A DNA stretch of 64,000 nt from Sipunculus nudus (lineage: Eukaryota; Annelida; Sipuncula; Golfingiida; Sipunculidae), in NCBI GenBank assembly GCA_026874595.1, contig CM049309.1, positions 95,810,723 to 95,874,722 on the forward strand, in the 5' to 3' direction. Below are positions 22,218 to 33,362 of this stretch, piece after piece (position 1 is the first letter of the stretch; every line of letters begins with the position of its first letter). The notes under the pieces are model-generated. The model was given only the letters and a program-made list of their open reading frames with translations. It was not told the origin of the DNA and did no database searches. Made by a program: the position numbers and the translations under genes.

Positions 22218-23291
22218 TCACATAGTCTCCGGTTTCTGTTTTTGGTTATACGGGGGGCTAAAATTAGTCCTATACCTCTGCTGATCGCCAGCAGCACGCC
22301 CTACTTGAGGGGAAGACCTAGGCCTCGACCGGGCACTAGTCTTACATTCCCGCGCCTTATGTCCCAGTTCATTACATAAATAACATCTGATGCCTCCTGA
22401 TGGCTTAAATGTCTGACCGCCCGGACTGCGCTCAACCTCTCGCTTCTCTCTAGGCTGAGATACCGGTTGCACTGGACGCGGCACATTATTGCCATAACGA
22501 GGACCTGCTGTAAGGCTGTGTACACCGTGAGCCTCCGTATAACTCTCGGCTAAGTCTACCATACTATCAAAGTCACGACACCGTCTCTCTTTCAAAAACA
22601 TAGAGAGATCCCTACTACAGCAGTTTACGAACTGCTCACACATCAACAGGTTAACTACCCCGTCGTAGTCACCTCCGACCCCTGCCATCCCTATCCAATG
22701 GTCTAGGTATCCACTCAGTCTCACCGCAAACTGACTCGGCGTTTCGCCTCGCTCAGGCCTACAAGTCCGAAACTTGTGTCGATAACCCTCTTCGGTCATT
22801 TGGTATCGCTTTAACAAGGCTATCTTTAACTTATCATAATCCATGGCCTCACTAACCGATAACTGTGTGTAAGTCCCTAGCGCCTTACCCCGCAGTAACG
22901 GACTCAGGTGTAACGCCCAATTCTCCCTATCATAGCCTTGACATACAGCTAATCGTTCAAATCGCTCAAGAAACGCATCTAGCTGATCGTGAGCCTCATC
23001 AAAAGGTGGAAGCTGGATTTTCGGGAATACATCCCTACTTCTCTCTTCTTTAACCCCAGAGTCAGACTTTAACCTTAGAACCTCTAATTCGTGGGCTCTA
23101 GCCTCTCGCTCGCGCTCTAATTCCCGCTGCTCACGCTCTAATTCCCGCTGTTCCTTCTCTATTTCACGTTGCCTAGCTCTTTCCTCACGTTCCTCATCCG
23201 CACGCCGTCTAGCCTCAACATAATCTTGTAAAGCCTGGTCCTTAAGTCCCAAGGCCTGTCCGCATCTAACAAGTGACTCTAACGACTCCAT
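22218..23291 (-). CDS. Gag with SCAN-like capsid and CCHC knuckle, copy 2
   Basis: Same 357 residues as 16598-17671: coiled coil 24-75, SCAN-like region 165-255 and knuckle C303/C306/H311/C316. The 5' leader between the primer site and this start (23292-24005) includes a T-run on the + strand (A-run on the coding strand) near 23970-23991 and short GGAC/GGAT repeats at 23440-23490. Confidence 0.9.
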   Translation of the reverse strand: MESLESLVRCGQALGLKDQALQDYVEARRRADEEREERARQREIEKEQRELEREQRELEREREARAHELEVLRLKSDSGVKEERSRDVFPKIQLPPFDEAHDQLDAFLERFERLAVCQGYDRENWALHLSPLLRGKALGTYTQLSVSEAMDYDKLKIALLKRYQMTEEGYRHKFRTCRPERGETPSQFAVRLSGYLDHWIGMAGVGGDYDGVVNLLMCEQFVNCCSRDLSMFLKERRCRDFDSMVDLAESYTEAHGVHSLTAGPRYGNNVPRPVQPVSQPREKREVERSPGGQTFKPSGGIRCYLCNELGHKARECKTSARSRPRSSPQVGRAAGDQQRYRTNFSPPYNQKQKPETM

Positions 23292-24005
23292 GGTAACGCT
23301 CTAACCTAGTAAGATTCCAGTATCTAGTAATATCCGCTCTTAAAAATCCGTAAATACGTACTGTTAAAGCTAACCTAACGAACCGGCGGTATCCGTACAA
23401 TAACACTACGGTAGCTCTACGCATCAAAATCTACTTATACGGACGGACGGACGGAAGGTCGGACGAAGGGTCAGACGGATGGACGGATGGATATCAAGAT
23501 ATCAATAAACACCATGCACCTATGATTACCATGCCAATCGGGAGGGGTAAACTTACCTGTCAAGAGACCCTACCACGTGACCAATCACAAACTAGTGTAG
23601 AAAAAATTATACCAGGGCGTATCTAACAACATCAAAAATTTTCACTCTAATCTGGGTTTATATCAACCCAATAATGATGTCCAGGTATCACTGAACTAGC
23701 ATTACTCACAAAACATGCATGTGTTCTAGCCAAATCTACAAGGTATATGCCGATCTTGAAACAATGTTGTGCTTCAGGTAATATTCTCACTGAATAAATA
23801 TTAACTCCTAACAGTGGGGTAATTTCATTGTGCAAGTATACACTACAAAATCAGTTTGGTGTTATTTCCAATTATTAATTCAGATCAACTCTAGTTTGAG
23901 TATATGAATGTCTGGTTTCAGTACTGTTTTCTCAGTTCAAAACTTCTGAAACATACTGTAATTAGCCAGTTTTTTTTTTTTTTTTTTTTTTAAGGCTAAT
24001 TATAT

Positions 24006-24021
24006 CCTGGCACGCTCGCCA
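24006..24021 (-). promoter_or_regulatory. Primer-binding site, copy 2
   Basis: Same 16-nt TGG-initial sequence as at 18386-18401, five bases inside LTR 3. Confidence 0.7.
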
Positions 24022-24026
24022 TACAA

Positions 24027-25166
24027 TGTCACCCCTAACTTAACGTGATAACTTTACAACGGATATATCCTATAAAACAATAGGATGGGTTAACGCTCGC
24101 CACTTGATTTCATTAATCAAGAAATTAGGTCCCGGTCATTACAGGTGACATTTCCAGGTTCTTTTAAGGACGTGTATAAAAATACCAGACAATCATACAC
24201 CCAGATCAATAGAAACTATGAGACATCAGGTTAAATTCACAATATAATTCAAGACAATACTTACAAAGATGTAGATGTGTGTGTGCGTTGATGTGTCAAT
24301 ACGACAGTCCTTCACATTAAAAATCCAGGATATTTACTGAGTCCGTGGTTTGTATAAAAAACAATAAAGTCCAGTTCCTTCAGAGATCTCTGGTTACTGT
24401 TTTGTGTAGAATCTAGCGTATGGTTAGCAGCATATAGTCTTTCTGAGTTTAGCGATCTTCAACTGATCTTGCTTGTCAGCGACCCGGGTAGGTTTACGTT
24501 CACATGAATGCAATAGCGCTCTTTGTTTACGTAGAGCTTAGAGTCCTTGACCTTGCTCGTGTAGCAATGGTTTCACGGCTTACGGCGGTTATGTTTCTAG
24601 GTCAAGCTGAACTAGGCCGGCAGGTGACGAGCGCGCTCTCTCACTTTATCGCCAATACGAAGCTCCGTCGGCAGCACGGCTGAGTTCTCATGAGCTGGGT
24701 CCTTGCCTCATGTAGAAGCTTGCTTCTATGCCGTTCCTGGCGTTTCAATGTTCCTACTCCCGTTCGTGCGTGCTGCCACCTCAAGCTTCAAGACCCAACT
24801 GAACCAACATTCAGCGTCTCTTCTTGAAGTCTGACGTCACAATCGCCTGTTCACTGTGTACGGCAATCCGGTTCTCTGATTGGCTTATTTCTCAAGTGTC
24901 CCATATAAGGATATATGTGACCTAGTTTGACTGTTAGCGTCACCATGGTGACCCACATACCAAAATATAATAATACACACGATGCGTGACACGGATAAAT
25001 CAGCTGATAGCCGATGGGATTTCATACAAGAATACACAATATATATATACAATCAAGACTTGTCAACGCTTTAGGATGACGCTTCACGTCAATATCAATA
25101 GAGAACGGACTTCGTTAAACTATGATACAAAACACCGTACATATTGTCACCTATTGTCTGGTGACA
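24027..25166 (-). repeat. LTR 3 (5' LTR of copy 2), 1140 bp
   Basis: Differs from LTRs 1 and 2 by an extra GGTGACCCACAT (24947-24958) and by bases at 24325 and 24478. The extra 12 bp matches the corresponding part of the solo LTR at 8357-9430, so LTR 3 keeps the ancestral form and LTRs 1 and 2 carry a deletion between short CAT repeats. It contains TGACGTCA at 24832-24839. Confidence 0.92.
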
Positions 25167-25183
25167 ATATATATATATATATA

Positions 25184-26480
25184 CACACAATAGATAAAGC
25201 ATTGTGTACCTACTGAACTTGAAGAACTTTAACCGCTATACATAAGACTGTTGGTGCCACTTATAATTTCTTTATTTTTATACATCATATAATGATGAAC
25301 AGCTATTCTCATGGACAATAAGTCAATAACATTTACTATACATGTCTGGTTTCATTATATTTGTAGTTGTTAGAAATGATGTCCTTCTACGAGTTGTTTG
25401 GTCTATTAAAGAGAAGGTTAGCCATGATATATCAGTGTTAATACTTAAGTTGTAAATTGCGTATGAAGAAAATAAGAAACAATATCGTTTGGCCCACAGA
25501 AAGTAGGTCATTATAACCATGTTTACCTTAATATGAAAGCCCCATTGCTGTACACTTCTGGCTCACAAAATATAGGTAAATATATGTGTGTTCACCTGCA
25601 CAGAATATAGGTAAATATATGTGTGGTCACCTGCAGCTTACATACACATTCAAGTCACATGATAAATATTTCTGTCACATTTGTAAACAGTTGTGCAGGG
25701 CCCATGTTTCCAAGCTGACTGCCTGGCCGCCATATTTCATTTCTATCCGCTTTGAAATTCGATAACACATCCTTTTAAGAAAAGAATCAACAGATAATGT
25801 TTGACGACAAAAGCTTCGACAGTTGTTATGATGCATGAGACAGGAAATCTTAGCTCCCTGCGTGGTAGCCATATTATATTTATCATGTGTTTTGTCGAGT
25901 TGCCGCACTGGGACACTCACAAATCAGTCCAAATTTCCATAAGCTTTAAATTAGACAGCCATGTTTTTACTACCTTATTTTCTCAACTTCAAGCCAAAAG
26001 AACATTAGGAGAGCACTGTGTTAATTTAAGAGACACCGCTAGGCAGCAGCACTTCCTAGGATAATCTTGGACAGGTTTGAAATCCTCCAGTATTGACCAG
26101 TCACCATACAAAAGGTTAGAGAAGATGCTCAAACGTATCATAAAACGATTCATGAGGGTGGGGGGGGGGTGTTAGGTCTGAGAACGCTGCCTAGCATTAT
26201 AGCTTAAGTTTTAACATCTTCTGACTTGGGTGAGAAAAAATAGTTTGATATGGGTGGCGCCACCAAAATTCTGTTTTTAAATACTGATAACAAGATTACA
26301 GTTTCAGCAAACTTCTGTCATGACAACTTAAGCGGGTCCTAGAAACCTGGCCTTTTGTATGTATTTTAACTTACAAGTCTAATGGTGCTCAAACGTGTAT
26401 TTCGACTTATAAATCGAAGAATACACGAACAGATTTGTTAAGACGTTGCTTGCTGATAGTTTGGAGGTAATTATTTAATT
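25184..26480. other. Gene-free spacer
   Basis: AT-rich, with a small direct duplication around 25565-25635 ('ataggtaaatatatgtgtg..tcacctgca') and a G-run near 26158-26170. A GGTGGCGCCACC palindrome lies at 26253-26264. No convincing coding segment was found. Confidence 0.6.
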
Positions 26481-26519
26481 GGAATGCCTGGTCATAACAG
26501 AAATTAGAATCACAGAATA

Positions 26520-29430
26520 TAGGATGTCACAACCAGTCATGTGGGATTCCGGTCCGGATTCGGATGCCGCAACTTGTTACGTTGGATTCCTGTCCGGGGA
26601 CTTGGATGCCGCAACCAGTCACGTAGGATTCCAGTATAGATTTGAATGCTGCAACAAGTCACGCTGGATTCCAGTTTGGATTTGGAAGCTGCAACCGGTC
26701 AAGTAGGATTCCTGTCTGGAGACTTGGATGCCGCAACCAGTCACGTAGGATTCCAGTCTTGTTTTGAATGCTGAAACAAGTCACGTAGGATTCCAGTCCG
26801 GATTTGAACGCAACCAGTCATATGGTGGATTCCAGGCTGGATTTGGATGCCGCAACCAGTCATATAGTGAATTCCAGTCCGGATTTGAATGCTGCACCCA
26901 GTCACATAGGATTTCAGTCCGGATTTGGATGCTGCAACCAGTCACGTAGGATTCCAGTATAGATTTGAATGCTGCAACAAGTCACGCTGGATTCCAGTCT
27001 GGATTTGGAATCTGCAACCGGTCAAGTAGGATTCCTGTCTGGAGACTTGGATGCCGCAACCATTCACGAAGGATTCCAGTCTTGATTTGAATGCTGAAAC
27101 AAGTCACGTAGGATTCCAGTCCGGATTTGAATGCCGCAACCAGTCATATGGTGGATTCCAGGCTGGATTTGGATGCCGCACCCAGTCACATGGGATTCCA
27201 GTCCGGATTTGGATGCTGCAACCAGTCTTATGGTGGATTCCAGTTCGGATTTGGATGCCTCAACCAGTCACTAGGATTCCAGTATTGATTTGGATGCCGC
27301 AGCCAGTCACGTAGGATTCAAGTCCGGATTTGGATGCCACAACCAGTCATGTAGGATTCCAGTCCGGATTTTGATGCTGCAAACAGTCATATGGTGGATT
27401 CCAGTCTTGATTTGGATGCCGCAACCAGTCATATGGTGGATTTTAAGCCGGATTTGGATGCCGCAACCAGTCACGTAGGAGTCCAGTCCGGATTTGTATG
27501 CTGTAACCAGTCATATGGTGGATTCCAGGCCGGATTTGGATGCCTCATCCAGTCACGTAGGAGTCCAGTCCGGATTTGTTTGCTGCAACCAGTTATATGG
27601 TGGATTCCAGGCCGGATTTGGCTGCTGAAACCAGGCATATGGTGGATTACAGGCCGGATTTGGGATTTGGATGCTGCATCCAGTCACATAGGATTCAAGT
27701 CCGGATTTTGATGCTGCAACCAGTCATATTGTGGATTCCAGTTTAGATTTGAATGCTGCAACAAGTCACGCTGGATTCCAGTCTGGATTTGGAATCTGCA
27801 ACCGGTCAAGTAGGATTCCTGTCTGGAGACTTGGATGCCGCAACCATTCACGAAGGATTCCAGTCTTGATTTGAATGCTGAAACAAGTCACGTAGGATTC
27901 CAGTCCGGATTTGAATGCCGCAACCAGTCATATGGTGGATTCCAGGCTGGATTTGGATGCCGCACCCAGTCACATGGGATTCCATTCCGGATTTGGATGC
28001 TGCAACCAGTCTTATGGTGGATTCCAGTTCGGATTTGGATGCCTCAACCAGTCACTAGGATTCCAGTATTGATTTGGATGCCGCAGCCAGTCACGTAGGA
28101 TTCAAGTCCGGATTTGGATGCCACAACCAGTCATGTAGGATTCCAGTCCGGATTTTGATGCTGCAAACAGTCATATGGTGGATTCCAGTCTTGATTTGGA
28201 TGCCGCAACCAGTCATATGGTGGATTTTAAGCCGGATTTGGATGCCGCAACCAGTCACGTAGGAGTCCAGTCCGGATTTGTATGCTGTAACCAGTCATAT
28301 GGTGGATTCCAGGCCGGATTTGGATGCCTCATCCAGTCACGTAGGAGTCCAGTCCGGATTTGTTTGCTGCAACCAGTTATATGGTGGATTCCAGGCCGGA
28401 TTTGGCTGCTGAAACCAGGCATATGGTGGATTACAGGCCGGATTTGGGATTTGGATGCCGCATCCAGTCACATAGGATTCAAGTCCGGATTTTGATGCTG
28501 CAACCAGTCATATTGTGGATTCCAGTTCGGATTTGGATGCCTCAACCAGTCACGTACGATTCCAGTCCGGATGTGGATGCTGGAACCAGTCATATGGTGG
28601 ATTCCAGTCCGGATTTGGATGCCTCAACCAGTCACGTAGGATTCCAGTCCGGATTTGGATGCCCCAACCAGTCACTAGGATTCCAGTATTGATTTAGATG
28701 CCGCAACCAGTCACGTAGGATTCAAGTCCGGATTTGGATGCCACAACCAGTCATGTAGGATTCCAGTCCGGATTTTGATGCTGCAAACAGTCATATGGTG
28801 GATTCCAGTCTTGATGTGGATGCCGCAACCAGTCATATGGTGGATTTTAAGCCGGATTTGGATGCCGCAACCAGTCACGTAGGAGTCCAGTCCGGATTTG
28901 GATGCTGCAACCAGTCATATGGTGGATTCCAGTCCGGATTTGCATGCCGCAACCAGTCACGAAGGAGTCCAGTCTAGATTTGGATGCTGCAACCAGTCAT
29001 ATGGTGGATTTCAGTCCGGATTTGGATGTTGCAACCAGTCACGAAGGAGTCCAGTCCGGATTTGGATGCCGCAACCAGTCATATAGTGGATTCCAGTCCG
29101 GATATGGATACCACAACCAGTCACGTAGGATTCCAGGCTGGATTTGGATGCCCCAACCAGTCATATGGTGAATTCCAGGCCGGATTTGGATGCCGCAACC
29201 AGTCATATGGTGGATTCCAGGCCGGATTTGGATGCTGCAACCAGTTATATGGTGGATTCCATGCCGAATTTGGATGCTTCAACCAGTCGTATGGTGGATT
29301 AGAGACCGGATTTGCCATTTGGATGCCGCAACCAGTCACGTAGGATTCCTGTCCGGATTTCGATGCCGCAACCAGTCATATTGTGGATTCCAGGCCGGAT
29401 TTGGATGCCACAACCAGTCACGTAGTGAGC
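26520..29430 (+). repeat. Minisatellite, 40-42 bp unit
   Basis: About 70 imperfect copies of a unit whose two main forms are GGATTCCAGTCCGGATTTGG + ATGCCGCAACCAGTCACGTA (40 bp) and a 42-bp form ending CAGTCATATGGT. Open frames in all phases result from the repeat composition. No start exon, signal peptide or domain supports a protein. Confidence 0.92.
26961..28528 (+). repeat. 784-bp higher-order duplication inside the 40-42 bp array
   Basis: The block from about 26961 to 27744 recurs at about 27745-28528 with an exact offset of 784 bp. Only a few substitutions were seen (for example at about 27204 against 27988 and 27675 against 28459). It is a recent segmental duplication within the array. 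Confidence 0.85.
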
Positions 29431-29439
29431 GTGTCCGGA

Positions 29440-29904
29440 CTTGGGTCCATCTTTTTAGGGAATCGGGCTTGGGTTCGAGGGTCCCGGACTCGTACTAGTT
29501 CTCGCCTCGGAGGTAAGGACTCCAGAAATCAGACCGATTCCATCTCGGAACAATGGAAAAATACTGTAAACACGCATCTCAATATACATTAATCTGCAAA
29601 CTACAAACTGATTATTACAAAATAACAACACTGTATTTAACTATTACAGTAAAATGGACGCGATAACGGAAATTTCCATTTCAAATTGCTTTCTAATGAT
29701 ATTTGAATCAGACTCGGATTTTGGCTCGGGTTCAAAATGACTTGGACTCAAAGAAGGTGGCCTTGACTCGAACCTCAAGGGATTTGACTTTGATTTGGAC
29801 TCGAGTGGTCTGGAGTTGGACTTGCAAACGGACTCAGGGGCGTGGCCTCGAATACATCACTCGCCGCAACATTATTTCAGTCCAAGCCGTCAAAGACCAT
29901 CCGC
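29440..29904. other. Gene-free segment with degenerate GACTCG/GACTTG words
   Basis: The 29690-29850 part is rich in GACTTGGACTC-type words, a decayed simple repeat. No gene recognised. Confidence 0.55.
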
Positions 29905-30300
29905 TTTAGCTAAGACGACCAGGTGAACAGCTAAACGACAAGGGCCCATTACTATATCTTAGACAACCATACGAACAGCTGAACGACGAAGGCCCATTAC
30001 TATATCTCAGACAACCAGACGAACAGCTGAACGACAAAGGCCTATAACTATATCTTAGACAACCATACGAACAGCTGAACGACAAAGGCACATAACAATA
30101 TCACAGACAACCAGACAAACAGCTGAACGACATAGGCCCATTACTATATCTCAGACAACCATACGAACAACTAAACGACAAAGGCCCATTACTACATCTA
30201 AGACAACCAGACGAACAGCTGAACGACATAGGTCCATTGCTATATCTTAGACAACCATACGAACAGCTAAAATGACAAAGGCCCAACGCTACAACAACCA
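29905..30300 (+). repeat. Minisatellite, 48-bp unit
   Basis: About eight copies of a 48-bp unit containing CGAACAGCTGAACGACAAAG and GCCCATTACTATATCT. On the + strand a 16-residue unit LRQPYEQLNDKGPLLY reads through the first copies, but stops occur in later ones (for example in 'cctataact'). The minus strand is also open in part. It is probably non-coding now. Confidence 0.85.
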
Positions 30301-30319
30301 GACGAACTGCTGAAGCCAC

Positions 30320-30860
30320 CAACCCGTCATTAGCACATAATTATTCCATTGAACTATTATAGGTTGATTTCTTTAATTTTTGGGGTGCTCATGGTCAAAC
30401 TTTTGGTTAAAATAGATAAAAGTGCATTATTGTTTTCTGGCGGTTTGTACGTATGTCTGTATAGAATTTATAATGAATTGCACCAATGATACTACTCGGA
30501 GTCCAGTGAATGATTTTGGTATTGATTGGAGATATGGAGACCGGCTTCGTGCGCTGGACAACTCGCTCTCCGTCCCGCAGTCTGATCATCTGAGCGTGTC
30601 ACGCCAGAGCAGGTCTCATGGCCTTGTGACTAAAGCGGGACACCTGCGAGGGCTTAGATAAATCTTATTACCTGGACCTGACATGTGACGGAAGCATAAT
30701 TCAGGTGTTTGTCCTAACAATACCAGGTGTTCAGGTAATTGATTCCGATCATAATTTCATATCCTTCATGTAATCAAACGTTCAAACAATGTCAAGCAAA
30801 ACATATTTTATTGTCTCATTCTTAGTTATTAAATGATCAGCTCTTGTGATTTTTTCTATA
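30320..30860. other. Gene-free segment
   Basis: Spacer between two minisatellites. Short open segments overlap on both strands around 30410-30660 without a recognisable domain. Confidence 0.5.
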
Positions 30861-30864
30861 ATGG

Positions 30865-31903
30865 TGAACGCCCTTATCTTGCAATCGTAAATAATCCATC
30901 AAGATAAAGTCAGTATTATGGTGACCCCCTTATCTCGCAATGGTAAATAACCCATCAAGATAAAGTCTGTATTATTGTGACCCCTTATCTCGCAATGGTA
31001 AATAACCCATCAAGATAAAGTCTGTATTACGGTAACACCCCTTATCTCGCAATGGTAAATAACCCATCAAGATAAAGTCTGTATTATGGTGACCCCCTTA
31101 TCTCGCAATGGTAAATAACCCATCAAGATAAAGTCTGTATTACGGTGACACCCCTTATCTCGCAATGGTAAATAACCCATCAAGATAAAGTCTGTATTAT
31201 GGTGACCCCCTTATCTCGCAATGGTAAATAACCCATCAAGATAAAGCCTGTATTATGGTGTCCCCCTTATCTCGCAATGGTAAATAACCCATCAAGATAA
31301 AGTCTGTATTATGGTGACCCCCTTATCTCGCAATGGTAAATAACTCGTCAAGATAAAGTCTGTATTATGGTGACCCCCTTATCTCGCAATGGTAAATAAC
31401 CCATCAAGATAAAGTCTGTATTATGGTGATCCCCTTATCTCGCAATGGTAAATAACCCATCAAGGTAAAGCCTGTATTATGGTGACCCCCTTATCTCGCA
31501 ATGGTAAATAACCCATCAAGATAAAGTCTGTATTATGGTGATCCCCTTATCTCGCAATGGTAAATAACTCATCAGGGTAAAGCCTGTATTATGGTGACCC
31601 CCTTATCTCGCAATGGTAAATAATCAATCAAGTAGAGTTTGTAACATGGTGACCCCCCTTATCTCGCAATGGTTAATAACCCATCAAGATAAAGTCTGTA
31701 TCATGGTGACCCCCTTATCTCGCAATGGTAAATAACTCATCAAGGTAAAGCCTGTATTATGTTGACCCCCTTATCTCGCAATGGTAAATAATCAATCAAG
31801 TAGAGTTTGTAACATGGTGACCCCCCCCCCCCCCCCTTATCTCGCTATGATTAATAACCCATCAAGATATAGCCTGTATTATGGTGACCATCCCTTATCT
31901 CGC
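30865..31903 (+). repeat. Minisatellite, 56-bp unit, left block
   Basis: About 18 copies of a 56-bp unit with 'ccccttatctcgcaatggta' and 'aataacccatcaagataaag' followed by 'tctgtattatggtga'. One-base length changes in the C-run are common. The array is cut at 31903 by a solo LTR and resumes at 33012. Confidence 0.93.
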
Positions 31904-33011
31904 TGTCAGGAGTAGAGATGTAATTTCAGTAATATTTGTTAACATTGTTAACGGTGTTTATATTATTATAATCGGTTTCAGCCTTAGTTAATGTAATATA
32001 GACAGCCCGAACCGTATTGAAGTGTTATTTGGCGATAAATGGTCCTGACTGAAGTGAACAGACAGAATACATTCGGCCCGGACTGTGGTGAATAGAGTCC
32101 TGGTTGTTCGGTCAACCACCTGTTAGCCCGCGAAGTGTTATGCTTCAGTGAATATGGTTCAAGTCGCTAAGAGACCGGGAATAACAAGTATAAATGAAAA
32201 TTGTTTTACGCATTACACTCAGAGCTGAAATGAACGTAGACTGGTTCGCCACAGCAGGGGAATCTAGCTCTCAGTGATGTTAATATAACCTGGTCAGAAG
32301 GTATGTCAGTGCTGCTGTTTTAGTAAATTGAACTACATGCGTACATTATGTTGACCAATGAAAAATATTCAAAGAATATTATTGGATCTTCCTGGAAAGT
32401 ATAACCAGAACATGAGCCATATATAAGTCTGTTCAGTAACGATAATGTTGTATTGTAAAGACCAGTAGTGCGTTATGAATGTCACAAAGAAAATGCCATA
32501 ATTATGTAGATACGTAAATGCATATCGTATATCGTGTATGACGACTCGTACATTATATCAATGATGAAACGTACAAGTTCTCGTACCAGATAGTTAAGAT
32601 TTAAGATGCTCGTCGAGAGGGTGAATTAGAATCCGAAACTTTGGATCTTTTAATTGTCTACAGAGATCGTTACCAGGACTGGTTTCGACCGCTATATGAA
32701 AAACTTGTCGTTGCCATCCCAGGAGATGCCATGGAGTCATCAGTGTCGTGAGGGTCGTGAGACTCAAGCAGGCTATCCAGGATGTGTGTGTGTGGACCGG
32801 TCATATAATTCTACAAACTGGACTATATCGCTTTAAGCTCAATATTCCCTAAATTGGACTTATTCTGGTGCTATGAGCAGAATCGACAGGCCTATATATA
32901 CCTCTGAGATCTCATATTATGTATCATTTTAATTTTTTTTATATTGATTTCTTATTAAAATTTTGTTATAAATGTGGTTATCATTGTGGCTATTCTTTTT
33001 CCCCCATGACA
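31904..33011. mobile_element. Solo LTR inserted in the 56-bp minisatellite
   Basis: 1108 bp starting TGTCAGGAGTAG and ending CCCCCATGACA, so it has TG...CA termini with TGTCA/TGACA inverted ends. The flanks are CTCGC (31899-31903) and CTCGC (33012-33016); the array sequence is restored if one copy is removed. This is a perfect 5-bp target duplication. No internal element sequence is present. A TATATAA stretch near 32420 suggests + orientation, which is inference. It is unrelated by eye to the Gmr1-like LTRs. Confidence 0.85.
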
Positions 33012-33078
33012 CTCGCAATGGTAAATAATCAATCAAGATAAAGCCTGTATTATGCATATAAGGTGACCCCTTTATCTT
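33012..33078 (+). repeat. 56-bp minisatellite, short remnant
   Basis: About one unit between the solo LTR and the first tRNA-like element, beginning 'ctcgcaatggtaaataatc'. Confidence 0.85.
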
Positions 33079-33245
33079 GTGTTACGAAGACAAAATGCTC
33101 AGGGGAAAACACTGGGCCCGATCCGGGTTTCGAACTAATGTGGGTGGCGCACAAGTCCGGCGTACCAACCGCTTCGCTAGGAAAGCGAAGAGCAAGCTTT
33201 ACTAGCGAGACAGTTCGGTCCGCTTTTATGTGCATCCCATAACAC
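33079..33245 (-). mobile_element. tRNA-like short element (SINE-like), copy 1
   Basis: Read on the minus strand it contains an A-box-like TAGCGAAGCGGTTGG and, about 40 bases on, a B-box-like AGTTCGAAACCC, the internal pol III promoter arrangement of tRNA-derived SINEs. The ends are GTGTTACG and ATAACAC, a near-perfect 8-bp inverted repeat on the two termini. It is not a functional tRNA: the anticodon arm and acceptor do not pair convincingly and extra sequence flanks both sides. Confidence 0.6.
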
Positions 33246-33362
33246 ATCCCCTCTTCAGAGCGTTCTGCTATCAGAACAAGACTAATTATCCCAGGAGTCG
33301 CACTTTGGTGGGTTTATTCCCTAGGCCTCAAAGTTTACAGCCCGCCGGACGAACCCCTATTT

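Larger units (their letters stand above)
12787..25166 (-). mobile_element. Tandem Gmr1-like Ty3/gypsy array: LTR-internal-LTR-internal-LTR
   Basis: Two internal regions share a middle LTR with an exact period of 5620 bp. Coding direction is minus, so the 5' LTR is on the right. Order along each internal region is Gag with a SCAN-like capsid, protease, integrase, GPY/F module, then the RT thumb and RNase H next to the 3' LTR. This integrase-before-RT order is known for Gmr1-like elements and differs from canonical Ty3/gypsy. Both copies share the same lesions (protease D-W-G, in-frame stops, missing RT palm). The few differences seen are at 14978 against 20598 and in the outer right LTR. Confidence 0.9.

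Noticed and set aside
12782-25171. ATATA target duplication flanking the LTR array
   Set aside because: The bases match, but both flanks are TA repeats, so the match is uninformative.
26479-29592. Many overlapping 60-119 codon frames with DLDAATSH-type repeats
   Set aside because: They arise from the 40-42 bp minisatellite in all three phases and are broken by unit-length changes.
33079-33245. A functional tRNA gene on the minus strand
   Set aside because: A- and B-box-like sequences are present, but acceptor and anticodon stems do not pair convincingly and a diverged second copy with the same flanks points to a mobile element.
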